Below, in pieces: positions 20,601 through 32,700 of a stretch of DNA of 64,000 bases. The notes under the pieces are model-generated. The model saw only the letters and a program-made list of their open reading frames with translations. It was not told the DNA's origin and searched no databases. Source of the DNA: Cherax quadricarinatus (Eukaryota; Arthropoda; Malacostraca; Decapoda; Parastacidae); contig NC_091293.1 in assembly GCF_038502225.1 (NCBI RefSeq), forward strand, positions 15,181,061-15,245,060, given 5' to 3'. The position numbers and the translations under genes are program-made. Each line of letters starts with the position of its first letter. Position 1 is the stretch's first letter.

Positions 20601-20987
20601 AAAACCCCACTGGTTTTTAATGAGCAGTGCAACTCCTCCTCCCCCTCTCCTCCCTCTGTCTTTCCTGAAGATTTGATATCCAGATGTAAAGATTGCATCT
20701 GTTATTATTCTGGTGAGTTTTGTTTCTGTGAGTGCTATTATGTCTGGGGATGTCTCTTTGATTCTTTCGTGCCACTCCTCATACTTGTTTGTTATTCCAT
20801 CTGCATTTGTATACCACACCTTCAACTTCTTTTCTAAGACTGTGGTCTGGTAAGTATATTGGGGTTGGGGATGTGGGAGACCTGGTAAGGAACTATGGGT
20901 TGTTGCTGTGGGGGTGAAGTTTGTAATGTAGTGGGTGGGGGCATTGGATGTGGCATGGGTGTTTTGATTTAGAGTGTTTGGTTGCAC
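17638..20987 (-). pseudogene. L-A copy 3 ORF2: endonuclease plus reverse transcriptase, broken by 335-bp duplication
   Basis: In the 1108-codon fused frame, the endonuclease occupies about residues 385-615: TNADG, ALTETKL, GGGGVALLIKNQW, GDFNHKEIDW, GASDHVV, all catalytic motifs present. VMYNPP reads VMHNPP. The linker and RT follow: GPDNISPWVLKEGA near 852, motif A FLDCKKAFD near 980, motif B GVPQGSVLGP, motif C FADD near 1066. The frame is lost at the 335-bp tandem duplication (335 is not a multiple of 3), ending as NWLTRGYCKS. The second RT part, from motif B through YVRPILEYAAPVWNP to RAHGAGRERT, is open to the stop at 17638. Disabled only by the duplication and the ORF1 insertion. Confidence 0.85.
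18351..19020. repeat. 335-bp tandem duplication inside the RT region
   Basis: Bases 18351-18685 and 18686-19020 appear identical by eye, and both halves give the same translation on the + strand. Copies 1 and 2 show no such duplication. At the borders only a GA/GAG microhomology is shared. Confidence 0.9.
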
Positions 20988-21986
20988 TGGGGTTGACCTG
21001 GTTGGGAGGCTTCTATAGAAAGTTGTGAGGGAGGCTGTATTAGATCTTCTTCCTGTGTCTGGGATCTCCTGTCTGTCTTCTCCATCCCCTCTCTTTCCTC
21101 CTTTCGCCTTTGTAACATCTCTCTCAGTTTCTTCCTTTCTTCTTGTGTTCTGTCGCGGTCGAGATACACCCTCCTGTATGCCGTCATGTCCCTTAATCGT
21201 GCTTTCTCCTGCAGGATCCTGGTCCGAGTCGCTTCTGCCTTGAAGGTCACTCTCACTGGCCGGGTTCTTTTTTTTTACAAACCCCCCTATTCTCCGAAAA
21301 TTTTCCAGCTGGGTCATATCGTCTTCTCCTATTGCTTTCATGATGCTTTCAATTGCTTTTTTTTCCCCTTGTTTTCTTGCTTCATATGTTTCCCCTTCGA
21401 CTTCCTGGAGCCCATACACAAAGACTGACCTCACCCTTTCATTCTCCCACTGCATATCCCTGTGTATCCCCTCATTTAATTTGGTTTCCTCCACTGCAGC
21501 TTTCCTTTCATCAGTTTCACTGGCTAATGTACTTGGGCTCAGTGGCCTGTCATTTTCCCTTCTCGGCTTTCCTTGGGCTCTGTTGTTGTCTGTTAGGGCC
21601 TCCACATAAAGCTTAGCTCTTTCATTTGCTACAGTCTCCTCTGATAGAGCATCTCCATGCAGTTGTGCCCCTTCTTTCCCTACAGTCCCCTTATTTGTGG
21701 CTGAGGTAGCAGTCTCTGTTGTCAATCCCAAAATGTTCTTTAGTTCTTTAGGCTGTTTCAGATTTTTCAATTCCTCTTCTAAACTCTGTATCCTAGCTTC
21801 TGCTGCTTTGACATGCACCTCCCACTTCCTGCTTTCCATATCTATCCTCCCTTCCATTCTCATGCTAAGTTCTTCTAGTTTCTTTTCCCATTCATGATCC
21901 CTTTTTATGAGCTCTGCTACCCAATCTTCCTTTGCATTTTCTTCCTCCTGTCCCTTGGTTTTTCTTGTTGCTCTCTGGCAACCCAT
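20969..21986 (-). pseudogene. L-A copy 3 ORF1, fused to ORF2 by a one-base insertion
   Basis: The ATG at 21986 starts MGCQRATRKTKGQEEEN. A coiled coil lies at residues about 20-80 and RRM-like motifs at about 190-240 (GLQEVEGETYE, DDMTQLENFRRIGGF). At the T-run 21268-21276 there are nine T, against eight in copy 1, so the frame moves to -1 and never reaches the ORF1 stop at 20969-20971. The resulting reading frame runs on through about 100 codons of overlap into the endonuclease and RT, 1108 codons in all (21986-18660). The normal ORF1 C-terminus (FKAEATRTRILQEKARL to QCNQTL) remains open in its own frame at 20969-21256. The insertion may be mutation, sequencing error, or a genomic mimic of a natural frameshift. 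Confidence 0.8.
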
Positions 21987-22093
21987 TTTTTGTTTTATCC
22001 TGATTGCCTAATGTGGGAAACCTATGTAGTTCTGTATGTTAGGTTAGTAGTGTGTGTGTCAGAGTGTGGGGGGGGGGGGGCAAGTCGTGGAGG

Positions 22094-22350
<257 letters not shown>

Positions 22351-23498
22351 CCTCCGTGCTTAACACCGTGCTTAACACCGTGCTTAACACCGTGCTTAAC
22401 ACCGTGATTAACACCGTGCTTAACACCGTGCTTAACACCGTGCTTAACACCGTGCTTAACACCGTGCTTAACACCGTGCTTAACACCGTGCTTAACACCG
22501 TGCTTACCTCCGTGCTTAACACCGTGCTTACCTCCGTGCTTAACACCGTGCTTAACACCGTCCTTACCTCCGTGCTTAACACCGTGCTTAACACCGTGCT
22601 TAACACCGTGCTTAACACCGTGCTTACCTCCGTGCCTAACACCGTGCTTAACACATTGCTTACCTCCGTGCTTGCCATCGTGCTTACTTCCGTGCTTACC
22701 TCCGTGCCTAACACCGTGCTTAACACCGTGCTTACCTCCGTGCTTACCTCCGTGCTTAACACCGTGCTTAACACCGTGCTTAACACCGTGCTTAACACCG
22801 TGCTTACCTCCGTGCTTAACACCGTGCTTAACACCGTGCTTACCTCCGTGCTTAACACCGTGCTTACCTCCGTGCTTAACACCGTGCTTAACACCGTCCT
22901 TACCTCCGTGCTTAACACCGTGCTTAACACCGTGCTTAACACCGTGCTTAACACCGTGCTTACCTCCGTGCCTAACACCGTGCTTAACACATTGCTTACC
23001 TCCGTGCTTGCCATCGTGCTTACTTCCGTGCTTACCTCCGTGCCTAACACCGTGCTTAACACCGTGCTTACCTCCGTGCTTACCTCCGTGCTTAACACCG
23101 TGCTTAACACCGTGCTTAACACCGTGCTTAACACCGTGCTTACCTCCGTGCTTAACACCGTGCTTAACACCGTGCTTAACACCGTGCTTACCTCCGTGCT
23201 TAACACCGTGCTTACCTCCGTGCTTAACACCGTGCTTAACACCGTGCTTACCTCCGTGCTTAATACCGTGCTTAACACCGTGCTTAACACCGTGCTTACC
23301 TCCGTGCCTAACACCTTGCTTAACACATTGCTTACCTCCGTGCTTGCCATCGTGCTTACTTCCGTGCTTACCTCCGTGCCTGACACCGTGCTTAACACCG
23401 TGCTTACCTCCGTGCCTAACACCTTGCTTAACACATTGCTTACCTCCGTGCTTACCTCCGTGCCTAACACCGTGCTTAACACCGTGCTTACCTCCGTG
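22351..23498. repeat. 12-bp minisatellite (about 96 units) with 336-bp higher-order period
   Basis: The unit is CTTAACACCGTG, with recurring variants CTTACCTCCGTG, CCTAACACCGTG, CTTAACACATTG, CTTGCCATCGTG and CTTACTTCCGTG. The marker run CCTAACACCGTG-CTTAACACATTG begins at 22635 and 22971, with a one-base variant at 23307, exactly 336 bp (28 units) apart. Because 12 is a multiple of 3 and the unit lacks stops in several frames, long open frames exist on both strands (LNTVLTSV, PCLTPCLP and STVLSTEV repeats). I regard these as by-products. Confidence 0.95.
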
Positions 23499-23870
23499 TA
23501 TTTACCTAAACCTATACAAACGTGTAATCAGTAACGAATTTAAACGGATATTCCACAGTGGTTTCCAGATGACGATTGATATACTATATGCAATAAAATC
23601 ACAGTAAACAGTTATCACAGTACGCAGATCAACCACTGTGAAAAAACAGTGAAATTCAAAGCGCTTTCGGTAATAAATATGAAAATATAAAACAAAGGTA
23701 ACGTATAAATAAAATGAAAAAAATAATTGAAACAAATAATAATTAAAAAATTGACTTGAGATTAGAATACACACACATGACTACACAAAAGGCCTAAGAA
23801 CTAGGCCACATAAAGGGCTAACAAGAGTACTTTTGGATTTACTATTATATAGTTGACTTACATGTTAACA
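23499..23870. other. AT-rich non-coding spacer
   Basis: A- and T-rich sequence without a convincing open frame or recognisable repeat, ending at the target duplication of the hairpin element. Confidence 0.6.
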
Positions 23871-23886
23871 ACAGAGTTACGTTATT

Positions 23887-24190
23887 AAGGCACATGTGCA
23901 ACATCTGGGTATCTTTACTGTAGACGTATCGCCATCCAGTGGCTTTATCAATACAAATTCTAGGACATAACTTGAAGACAGAATCTCCACGACTATGGTG
24001 CTGTTCGCACCTACTCCTAGGTTGAGGGACTGATTACCTCATCTTCTGTACATAGTTCTACTGTCTTCAAGTTGTGTCCTAGAATTTGTATTGATAAAGC
24101 CACTGGATGGCGAAACGTCTACAATAAAGATACCCAGATGTTGCACATGTGTCTTAATCTCATCTTGTCGGTATTATATACCATTCGTAC
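23887..24190. mobile_element. 304-bp hairpin (foldback) element with 16-bp target-site duplication
   Basis: Two arms, 23885-23981 and 24061-24157, are inverted repeats of 97 bp with four mismatches that I can count, separated by a 79-bp loop. The whole is flanked by a perfect 16-bp direct repeat, ACAGAGTTACGTTATT, at 23871-23886 and 24191-24206. The left repeat shares two bases with the left arm, and the element extends 33 bp past the right arm. No open frame. I recall similar sequence (CACTGGATGGCGAAACGT) in decapod DNA. A 16-bp duplication fits target-primed insertion better than a typical MITE; the class is unresolved. Confidence 0.8.
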
Positions 24191-24206
24191 ACAGAGTTAC
24201 GTTATT

Positions 24207-24480
24207 TACTTAAGGTCTGATATCTAAATTTTATCAACAAAATACCTTTATACATTATATAGGTTATTATATTTTTGTATTAAGGTCTGATAAATCTCCC
24301 GACGAGCGAAACGTCATTTAAACATGAGAACGTTTCCATACGTTTCCATTTATCTCATGTCAACTAAAAAACTTTCAAAGGCTTTTATTTTTTAATAAAA
24401 GTATTTTTATGAATTTCTGAAAACATGTCAAAAATATATTGAAAACTCTGGAAAAAATGTGGATGAACAGTAGGAATAGA
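24207..24480. other. AT-rich spacer before the 10-bp minisatellite
   Basis: Non-coding. TAAGGTCTGATA appears twice (near 24213 and 24281), and a short GAGCGAAACGTC-type motif is present. Nothing else recognised. Confidence 0.5.
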
Positions 24481-27400
24481 TGGATGTGTAGGGATGTGTA
24501 GGGATGTGTAGGGATGTGTAGGAAGGTGTAGGGATGTGTAGGAAGGTGTAGGGATGTGTAGGAAGGTGTAGGGATGTGTAGACATGTGTAGGGATGTGTA
24601 GGAAAAGGGATGTGTAGGAAGGTGAAGGGATGTGTAGGAAGGTGTAGGGATGTGTAGAGATGTGTAGGAAGGTGTAGGGATATGTAGGAAGGTGTAGGGA
24701 TGTGTAGACATGTGTAGGGATGTGTAGGAAAAGGGATGTGTAGGAAGGTGAAGGGATGTGTAGGAAGGTGTAGAGATGTGTAGAGATGTGTAGGGATGTG
24801 TAGGAAAAGGGATGTGTAGGAAGGTGAAGGGATGTGTAGGAAGGTGTAGGGATGTGTAGAGATGTGTAGGGATGTGTAGGAAAAGGGATGTGTAGGAAGG
24901 TGAAGGGATGTGTAGGAAGGTGTAGGGATGTGTAGGAAAGTGTAGGGATATGTAAGAAGGTGTAGGGATGTGTAGGGATGTGTAGGAAGGTGTAGGGATG
25001 TGTAGGAAGGTGTAGGGATGTGTAGACATGTGTAGGGATGTGTAGGAAAAGGGATGTATAGGAAAGTGTAGGGATGTGTAGGAAGGTGTAGGGATGTGTA
25101 GAGATGTGTAGGGATGTGTAGGAAAAGGGATGTGAAGGAAGGTGAAGGGATGTGTAGCAAGGTGTAGGGATGTGTAGAGATGTGTAGGGATGTGTAGGAA
25201 AAGGGATGTGTAGGAAAAGGGATGTGTAGGAAGGTGAAGAGATGTGTAGGAAGGTGTAGGGATGTGTAGAGATGTGTAGAGATGTGTAGGAATAGGGATG
25301 TGTAGGAAGGTGAAGGGATGTGTAGGAAGGTGTAGGGATGTGTAGGAAAGTGTAGGGATATGTAGGGATGTGTAGGGATGTGTAGGGATGTGTAGGAAGG
25401 TGTAGGGATGTGTAGGAAGGTGTAGGGATGTGTAGACATGTGTAGGGATGTGTAGGAAAAGGGATGTGTAGGAAGGTGTAGGGATGTGTAGGAAGGTGTA
25501 GGGATGTGTAGAGATGTGTAGGGATGTGTAGGAAAAGGGATGTGTAGGAAGGTGAAGGGATGTGTAGGAAGGTGTAGGGATGTGTAGGAAAGTGTAGGGA
25601 TATGTAGGAAGGTGTAGGGATGTGTAGGGATGTGTAGGAAGGTGTAGGGAAGTGTAGGAAGGTGTAGGGTTGTGTAGGGATGTGTAGGGATGTGTAGGGA
25701 TGTGCAGGAAGGTGTAAGGATGTGTAGGAAGGTGTAGAGATATGTAGGAAGGTGCAGGGATGTGTAGGGATGTGCAGGGATGTGTAGGAAGGTGTAAGGA
25801 TGCGTAGGGATGTGTAGGGATGTGTAGAAAGGTGTAGGGATGTGTAGGGATGTATAGGGATGTGTAGGGATGTGTAGGAAGGTTTAGGGATGTGTAGGGA
25901 TGTGTATTAAGGTGTAGGGATGTGTAGGAACCTGTAGGGATGTGTAGAGATGTGTAGGAAGGTGTAGGGATGTGTAGGGATGTGTAGGGATGTGTAGGGA
26001 TGTGTAGGAAGGTGTAGGGATGTGTAAGGATGTGTAGGAAGGTGTAGGGATGTGAAGGGATGTGTAGGAAGGTGTAGCGATGTGTAGGAAGGTGTAGGGA
26101 TGTGAAGGGATGTGTAGGGATGTGTAGGGATGCGTAGGAAGATGTAGGGATGTGTAGGAATGTGTAGGGATGTGTAGGAAGGTGTAGGGATGTGTAGGAA
26201 GGTGTAGGGATGTGTAGGGATGTGTACGAAGGTGTAGGGATGTGTACGAATGTGTAGGGATGTGTTGGGATGTGTAGAAAGGTGTAGGGATGTGTAGGAA
26301 GGTGTAGGGATGTGTAGGAAGGTGTAGGGATGTGTAGGAATGAGTAGGGATGTGTAGGGATGTGTAGGAAGGTGTAGGGATGTGTAGGAAGGTGTAGGGA
26401 TGTGTAGGAAGGTGTAGGGATATGTAGGAAGTTGCAGGGATGTGTAGGGATGTGCAGGGATGTGTAGGAAGGTGTAAGGATGCGTAGGGATGTGTAGGGA
26501 TGTGTAGAAAGGTGTAGGGATGTGTAGGGATGTGTAGGAAGGTGTAGGGATGTGTAGGGATGTGTAGGAAGGTGTAGGGATGTGTAAAAAGGTGTAGGGA
26601 TGTGTAGGGATGTGTATTAAGGTGTACGGATGTGTAGGAAGCTGTAGGGATGTGTAGGGATGTGTAGGAAGGTGTAGGGATGTGTATGGATGTGTAGGGA
26701 TGTGTAGGGATGTGTAGGAAGGTGTAGGGATTTGTAGGGATGTGTAGGAAGGTGTAGGGATGCGTAGGAAGGTGTAGGGATGTGTAGGAAGGTGTAGGGA
26801 TGTGTAGGGATATGTAGGAAGGTGTAGGGATGTGTAGGAAGGTGTAGGAATGTAAAGGGATGTGTAGGGATGTGTAGGGATGTGTAGGAAGATGTAGGGA
26901 TGTGTAGGAATGTGTAGGGATGTGTAGGAAGGTGTAGGGATGTGTAGGAAGGTGTAGGGATGTGTAGGGATGTGTACGAAGGTGTAGGGATGTTTACGAA
27001 TGTGTAGGGATGTGTTGGGATGTGTAGAAAGGTGTAGGGATGTGTAGGAAGGTGTAGGGATGTGTAGGAAGGTGTAGGGATGTGTAGGAAGGTGTAGTTG
27101 TGTGTAGGAAGGTGTAGGGATGTGTAGAGATGTGTACGAAAGTTTAGGGATGTGTAGGGATGGGTAGGGATGTGTAGGAAGGTGTTGGGATGTGTAGGAA
27201 GGTGTAGGGATGTGTAGGGATGTATAGGAAGTTGTAGAGATGTGTAGGAAGGTGTAGGGATGTGTAGGGATGTGTAGGGATGTGTAGGGATGTGTAGGGA
27301 TGTGTAGGAATGTGTAGGGATGTGTAGGAAGGTGTAAGGATGTGTAGGGATGTGAAGGAAGGTGTAGGGATGTGTAGGAATGTGCAGGGATGTGTAGAGA

Positions 27401-28965
27401 TGTGCAGGAAGGTGTAGGGATGTGTAGGGATGTGTAGGAAGGTGTAGGGTTGTGCAGGAATATGTAGGGATGTGTATTGATATGTAGGAAGGTGTAGGGA
27501 TGTGTAGGAAGGTGTAGGGAAGTGTTGGGATGTGTAGGGATGTGTAGGGATGTGTAGGAAGGTGTAGGGATATGTAGGAAGGTGTAGGGATGTGTAGGAA
27601 TGTGTAGGAAGGTGTAGGGATGTGTAGGGATGTGAAGGAAGGTGTAGGGATGTGTAGGAAGACGTAGAGATGTGTAGGGATGTGTATGAAGGTGTAGGGA
27701 TGTGTAGGAAGGTGTAGGGATGTGTAGGAAGGTGTAGGGATGTGTAGGGATGTGTACGAAGGTGTAGGGATTTGTAGAGATGTGTAGGGATGTGAAAAAA
27801 GGTGTAGGCATGTGTAGGAATGTGTAGGATGTGTAGGGAGGTGTACGAAGGTGTAGGGATGTGTCGAGATGTGTAGGGATGTGTAGGAAGGTGTAGTGAT
27901 GTGTAGGAAGGTGTTGGGATCTGTAGGGATGTGTAGGAAGGTGTAGGGATGTGTAGGAAGGTGTAGGGATGTGTAGGAATGTGTAGGAAGGTGTAGGGAT
28001 GTGGAGGGATGTGAAGAAAGGTGTAGGGATTTGTAGGGATGTGCAGGGATGGGTAAGAAGGTGTAGGGATGTGTACGAAGGTGTAGGGCTGTGTAGGGAT
28101 GTGTAGGAAGGTTTAGGGATGTGTAGGAAGGTGTAGGGATGTGTAGGGAATTGTAAAGATGTGTTGGGAGGTGTTGAGAAGCGTAGGAAATTGTTGGGAT
28201 GTGTAGGGAATTGTTGGGATGTATAGAAAGGTTTAGAGATGTGTAGGGAATTGTTGGGATGTGTAGGAAATTGTAGGGAGTTGTAGAGATGTGTAGGAAA
28301 TTGTAGAGATTTGTAGGGAATTGTAGGGATGTGTAGAGAATGTGTTTTGAGGTGTAGAGATGTGTAGGGATGTGTAGGAAATTGTAAGGAAGTGTTGGGA
28401 GGTGTAGAGATGCGTAGGGAATTGTAGAGATTTCTAGGGGATCGTAGTGAAGTTTATGGAGGTGTAGAGATGTGTAGGGAATTATAGTGATATGTAGGAA
28501 ATCCTAGGGATGTGTAGGGAGGTGTAGAGATGCGTAGGGAACTGTAAGGATGTGTAGGGAATTGTTGAGATGTGTAGGGAATTTTAGTGAGGTGTAGGGA
28601 GGTGTAGAGATGTGTTGGAAATTCTAGGAATGTATAGGGAATTGTAGGGATGTGTAGGAAATTCTAGAGATGTGTAGGGAATTGTAGGGATGTGTAGGGA
28701 ATTGTTGAGATATGTAGGGAATTGTAGGGAGGTGTAAAGATGTGTAGGGAATTGTACGGATGTGTAGGGAATCTTAGAGATGTGCAGGGAATTGTAGGGA
28801 TTTGTAGGGAGATTTAGAGATGTATAGGGAATTTTAGGTATGTGTACGGAGATGTAGAGATGTGTAGGGAATTTCAGAGATGTGTACGGAGATGTAGAGA
28901 TGTGTAGGGAGGTGTAGAGACGAGTAGGAAGGCTTAGAGAGGTGTAGGGGAGCGTAGGGAGAGAT
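24481..28965. repeat. 10-bp minisatellite array, ~4.5 kb
   Basis: Alternating units close to GGATGTGTAG and GAAGGTGTAG. Between 24481 and about 25640 extra pieces (GGAAAAG, GGTGAAG) form larger blocks that recur. Between 25.7 and 27.1 kb long stretches are duplicated: variant runs at 25751 and 26431 (680 bp apart), at 25901 and 26611 (710 bp), and at 26221 and 26971 (750 bp). From about 28160 units become diverged, with TTGTAGGGA and TTGTAGAGA types. On the - strand the 10-bp unit gives stop-free frames with a 10-residue period (PTHPYTFLHI), including one of 634 codons; I do not call these genes. Confidence 0.95.
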
Positions 28966-28984
28966 GAGGGACGTTACTGTTTCT

Positions 28985-29575
28985 TCATGTTGTTGGCTTC
29001 TGTTGATTCTGTTGATATTGCTTCTGATGCTGCTGTTCTGGTTGCTTCTTATGCTTTTGTTATTGATGTTCTTTGCTATGCTTTTGTAATTGATGTTCTT
29101 TGCTATGCTTTTGTTGTTGCTTCTGATGCTGTTGTTCTTGTTGCTTCTGATGCTATTGTTATTCGTGTTTTTTCGATGTTTTTGTTGTTGTTTCTACCGT
29201 TGCTGCTGTTATTTCTTCTGCTATTTCTTCCCTTGCTTTTGTTTCTACTGTTAGTACTTATACTGCTACTGCTGTTTCTATCTGCTGCTGCTATTGTTTC
29301 TATTGATGTTATTACTTCTGCTGCTATCGTGGTTACTACTGTTGTTGCTGTGGCTTCTAAGTTCATTGATGTTGATACATTTTCTATCATTGCTGCTGCT
29401 ACTGTTGTTGCTGTTACGACTTGTTGTTGTTGCTGCTGCTGTTGATGTTGCTGCTTTTGTGGGCTGCTTTTTGCTGCTGTTGCTGCTAAGTGGCTTCTGC
29501 TTTTGCTGCTGCCTTGTCTGCTATTTCTGCTGCTGAAGCTGCTAGCTCGGCTGCTGTTACTTTTACTGCTACTTG
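28985..29575. repeat. Degenerate triplet tract (TTG/CTG/TCT-rich) left of the SINE
   Basis: The + strand is dominated by GTT, GCT, TCT and ATT triplets with many substitutions. Composition and triplet phase resemble the 11-kb array right of the 47-bp satellite, suggesting both belong to one locus split by the SINE. Open frames here are low complexity and poorly supported as genes. Confidence 0.75.
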
Positions 29576-29777
29576 CTCTTCACACAGCGAATGTCTGGGT
29601 TCGATTCCCAGCGAGGGTAGAAACATTGGGAGTGTTTCTTTGCACTGGATGTCTATGTTCTCCATCAGTAAAATGGTTACCAGGGTGTTAATAGACTGGT
29701 GTGGGTCGCATCCCGGGACAAAATTGACTTAATTTGCACGAAATACTCAGCATAACAAGCGACTTTCTATATACTAG
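29576..29777 (+). mobile_element. tRNA-derived SINE, 5' and central part
   Basis: A Pol III B-box-like motif, GGTTCGATTCC, lies at 29598-29608 in a tRNA T-arm context (CTGGGTTCGATTCCCAGC). The first part of a tRNA head with an A box is not seen, so the copy is 5'-truncated or its A box has decayed. The body that follows (GTGTTAATAGACTGGTGTGG, GGACAAAATTGACTTAATTTG) I recall as a common decapod SINE. At 29778 it passes without a break into the first 47-bp unit. The matching 3' end is at 52991. Confidence 0.75.
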
Positions 29778-32700
29778 TATGTCATTGATGTCAGCTAGGA
29801 CTGCATACCTTGTACATGTACTTGTATGTCATTGATGTCAGCTAGGACTGTATACCTTGTACATGTACTTGTATGTCATTGATGTCAGCTAGGACTGCAT
29901 ACCTTGTACATGTACTTGTATGTCACTGATGTCAGCTAGGACTCTATACCTTGTACATGTACTTGTACGTCATTGATGTCAGCTAGGACTGTATACCTTG
30001 TACATGTACTTGTATGTCATTGATGTCAGCTAGGGCTGTATACCTTGTACATGTACTTGTATGTCATTGATGTTAGCTAGGACTGTATACCTTGTACATG
30101 TACTTGTATGTCATTGATGTCAGCTAGGACTGTATACCTTGTACATGTACTCGTATGTCATTGATGTCAGCTAGGACTGTATACCTTGTACATGTACTTG
30201 TATGTCATTGATGTCAGCTAGGACTGTATACCTTGTACATGTACTTGTATGTCATTGATGTCAGCTAGGACTGTATACCTTGTACATGTACTTGTATGTC
30301 ATAGATGTCAGCTAGGACTGTATACCTTGTACATGTACTTGTATGTCTTTGATGTCAGCTAGGACTGTATACCTTGTACATGTACTTGTATGTCATTGAT
30401 GTCAGCTAGGACTGTATACCTTGTACATGTACTTGTATGTCACTGATGTCAGCTAGGACCGAATACCTTGTACGTGTACTTGTATGTTATTGATGTCAGC
30501 TAGGACTGTATACCTTGTACATGTACTTGCATGTCATTGATGTCAGCTAGGACTGTATACCTTGTACATGTACTTGTATGTCATTGATGTCAGCTAGGAC
30601 TGTATACCTTGTGCATGTACTTGCATGTCATTGATGTCAGCTAGGAGTGTATACCTTGTACATGTACTTGTATGTCATTGATGTCAGCTAGGACTGTATA
30701 CCTTGTGCATGTACTTGTATATCATTGATGTCAGCTAGGACTGTATACCTTGTGCATGTACTTGTATGTCATTGATGTCAGCTAGGACTGTATACCTTGT
30801 ACATGTACTTGTATGTCATTGATGTCAGCTAGGACTGTATACCTTGTACATGTACTTGTATGTCATTGATGTCAGCTAGGACTGTATACCTTGTGCATGT
30901 ACTTGCATGTCATTGATGTCAGCTAGGACTGTATACCTTGTGCATGTACTTGTATGTCATTGATGTCAGCTAGGACTGTATACCTTGTACATGTACTTGT
31001 ATGTCATTGATGTCAGCTAGGACTGTATACCTTGTACATGTACTTGTATGTCATTGATGTCAGCTAGCTAGGACTGTACACCTTGACTGTATACATTGAT
31101 GTCAGCTAGGACTGTATACCCTGTACATGTACTTGTACGTCATTGATGTCAGCTAGGACTGTATACCTTGTACATGTACTTGTATGTCTTGTGCATGTAC
31201 TTGTATGTCACTGATGTCAGCTAGGACTATATACCTTGTGCATGTACTTGTATGTCAATGATGTCAGCTAGGACTGTATACCTTGTACATGTACTTGTAT
31301 GTCATTGATGTCAGCTAGGACTGTATACCTTGTGCATGTACTTGTATGTCATTGATGTCAGCTAGGACTGTATACCTTGTACATGTACTTGTATGTCATT
31401 GATGTCAGCTAGGACTGTATACCTTGTGCATGTACTTGTATGTCATTGATGTCAGCTAGGACTGTATACCTTGTACATGTACTTGTATGTCATTGATGTC
31501 AGCTAGGACTGTATACCTTGTACATGTACTTGTATGTCATTGATGTCAGCTAGGACTGTATACCTTGTGCATGTACTTGTATGTCACTGATGTCAGCTAG
31601 GACTATATACCTTGTGCATGTACTTGTATGTCATTGATGTCAGCTAGGACTGTATACCTTGTACATGTACTTCTATGTCATTGATGTCAGCTAGGACTGT
31701 ATACCTTGTACATGTACTTGTATGTCATTGATGTCAGCTAGGACTGTATACCTTGTGCATGTACTTGTATGTCATTGATGTCAGCTAGGACTGTATACCT
31801 TGTACATGTACTTGTATGTCATTGATGTCAGCTAGGACTGTATACCTTGTGCATGTACTTGTATGTCATTGATGTCAGCTAGGACTGTATACCTTGTACA
31901 TGTACTTGTATGTCATTGATGTCAGCTAGGACTGTATACCTTGTACATGTACTTGTATGTCATTGATGTCAGCTAGGACTGTATACCTTGTACATGTACT
32001 TGTATGTCATTGATGTCAGCTAGGACTGCATACCTTGTACATGAACTTGTATGTCACTGATGTCAGCTAGGACTGTATACCTTGTACATGTACTTGTATG
32101 TCACTGATGTCAGCTAGGACTGTATACCTTGTACATGTACTTGCATGTCACTGATGTCAGCTAGGACTGTATACCTTGTACATGTACTAGCATGTCACTG
32201 ATGTCAGCTATGACTGTATACCTTGTACATGTACTTGCATGTCACTGATGTCAGCTAGGACTGTATACCTTGTACATGTACTTGCATGTCACTGATGTCA
32301 GCTAGGACTGTATACCTTGTACATGTACTTGTATGTCACTGATGTCAGCTAGGACTGTATACCTTGTACATGTACTTGTATGTCATTGATGTCAGCTAGG
32401 ACTGTATACCTTGTACATGTACTTGTATGTCATTGATGTCAGCTAGGACTGTATACCTTGTGCATGTACTTGTATGTCATTGATGTCAGCTAGGACTGTA
32501 TACCTTGTACATGTACTTGTATGTCATTGATGTCAGCTAGGACTGTATACCTTGTGCATATACTTGTATGTCATTGATGTCAGCTAGGACTGTATACCTT
32601 GTACATGTACTTGTATGTCATTGATGTCAGCTAGGACTGTATACCTTGTACATGTACTTGTATATCATTGATGTCAGCTAGGACTGTATACCTTCTACAT

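Noticed and set aside
24375..27811. Minus-strand frames of 354 and 634 codons with PTHPYTFLHI repeats
   Set aside because: They follow from a stop-free 10-bp unit (10-residue period) and have no unique domain, signal or splice context.
24481..28965. Telomeric repeat
   Set aside because: The unit (GGATGTGTAG/GAAGGTGTAG) is not the arthropod TTAGG type, and unit variants are irregular.
28987..29536. Hydrophobic frames (Val/Ala/Leu-rich) that look like membrane proteins
   Set aside because: Low-complexity triplet tract; several frames give equally hydrophobic readings and one runs into the SINE.
29576..29650. Functional tRNA gene
   Set aside because: Only a B-box/T-arm-like segment is present; no acceptor stem, A box or anticodon arm can be folded from the flanking sequence.
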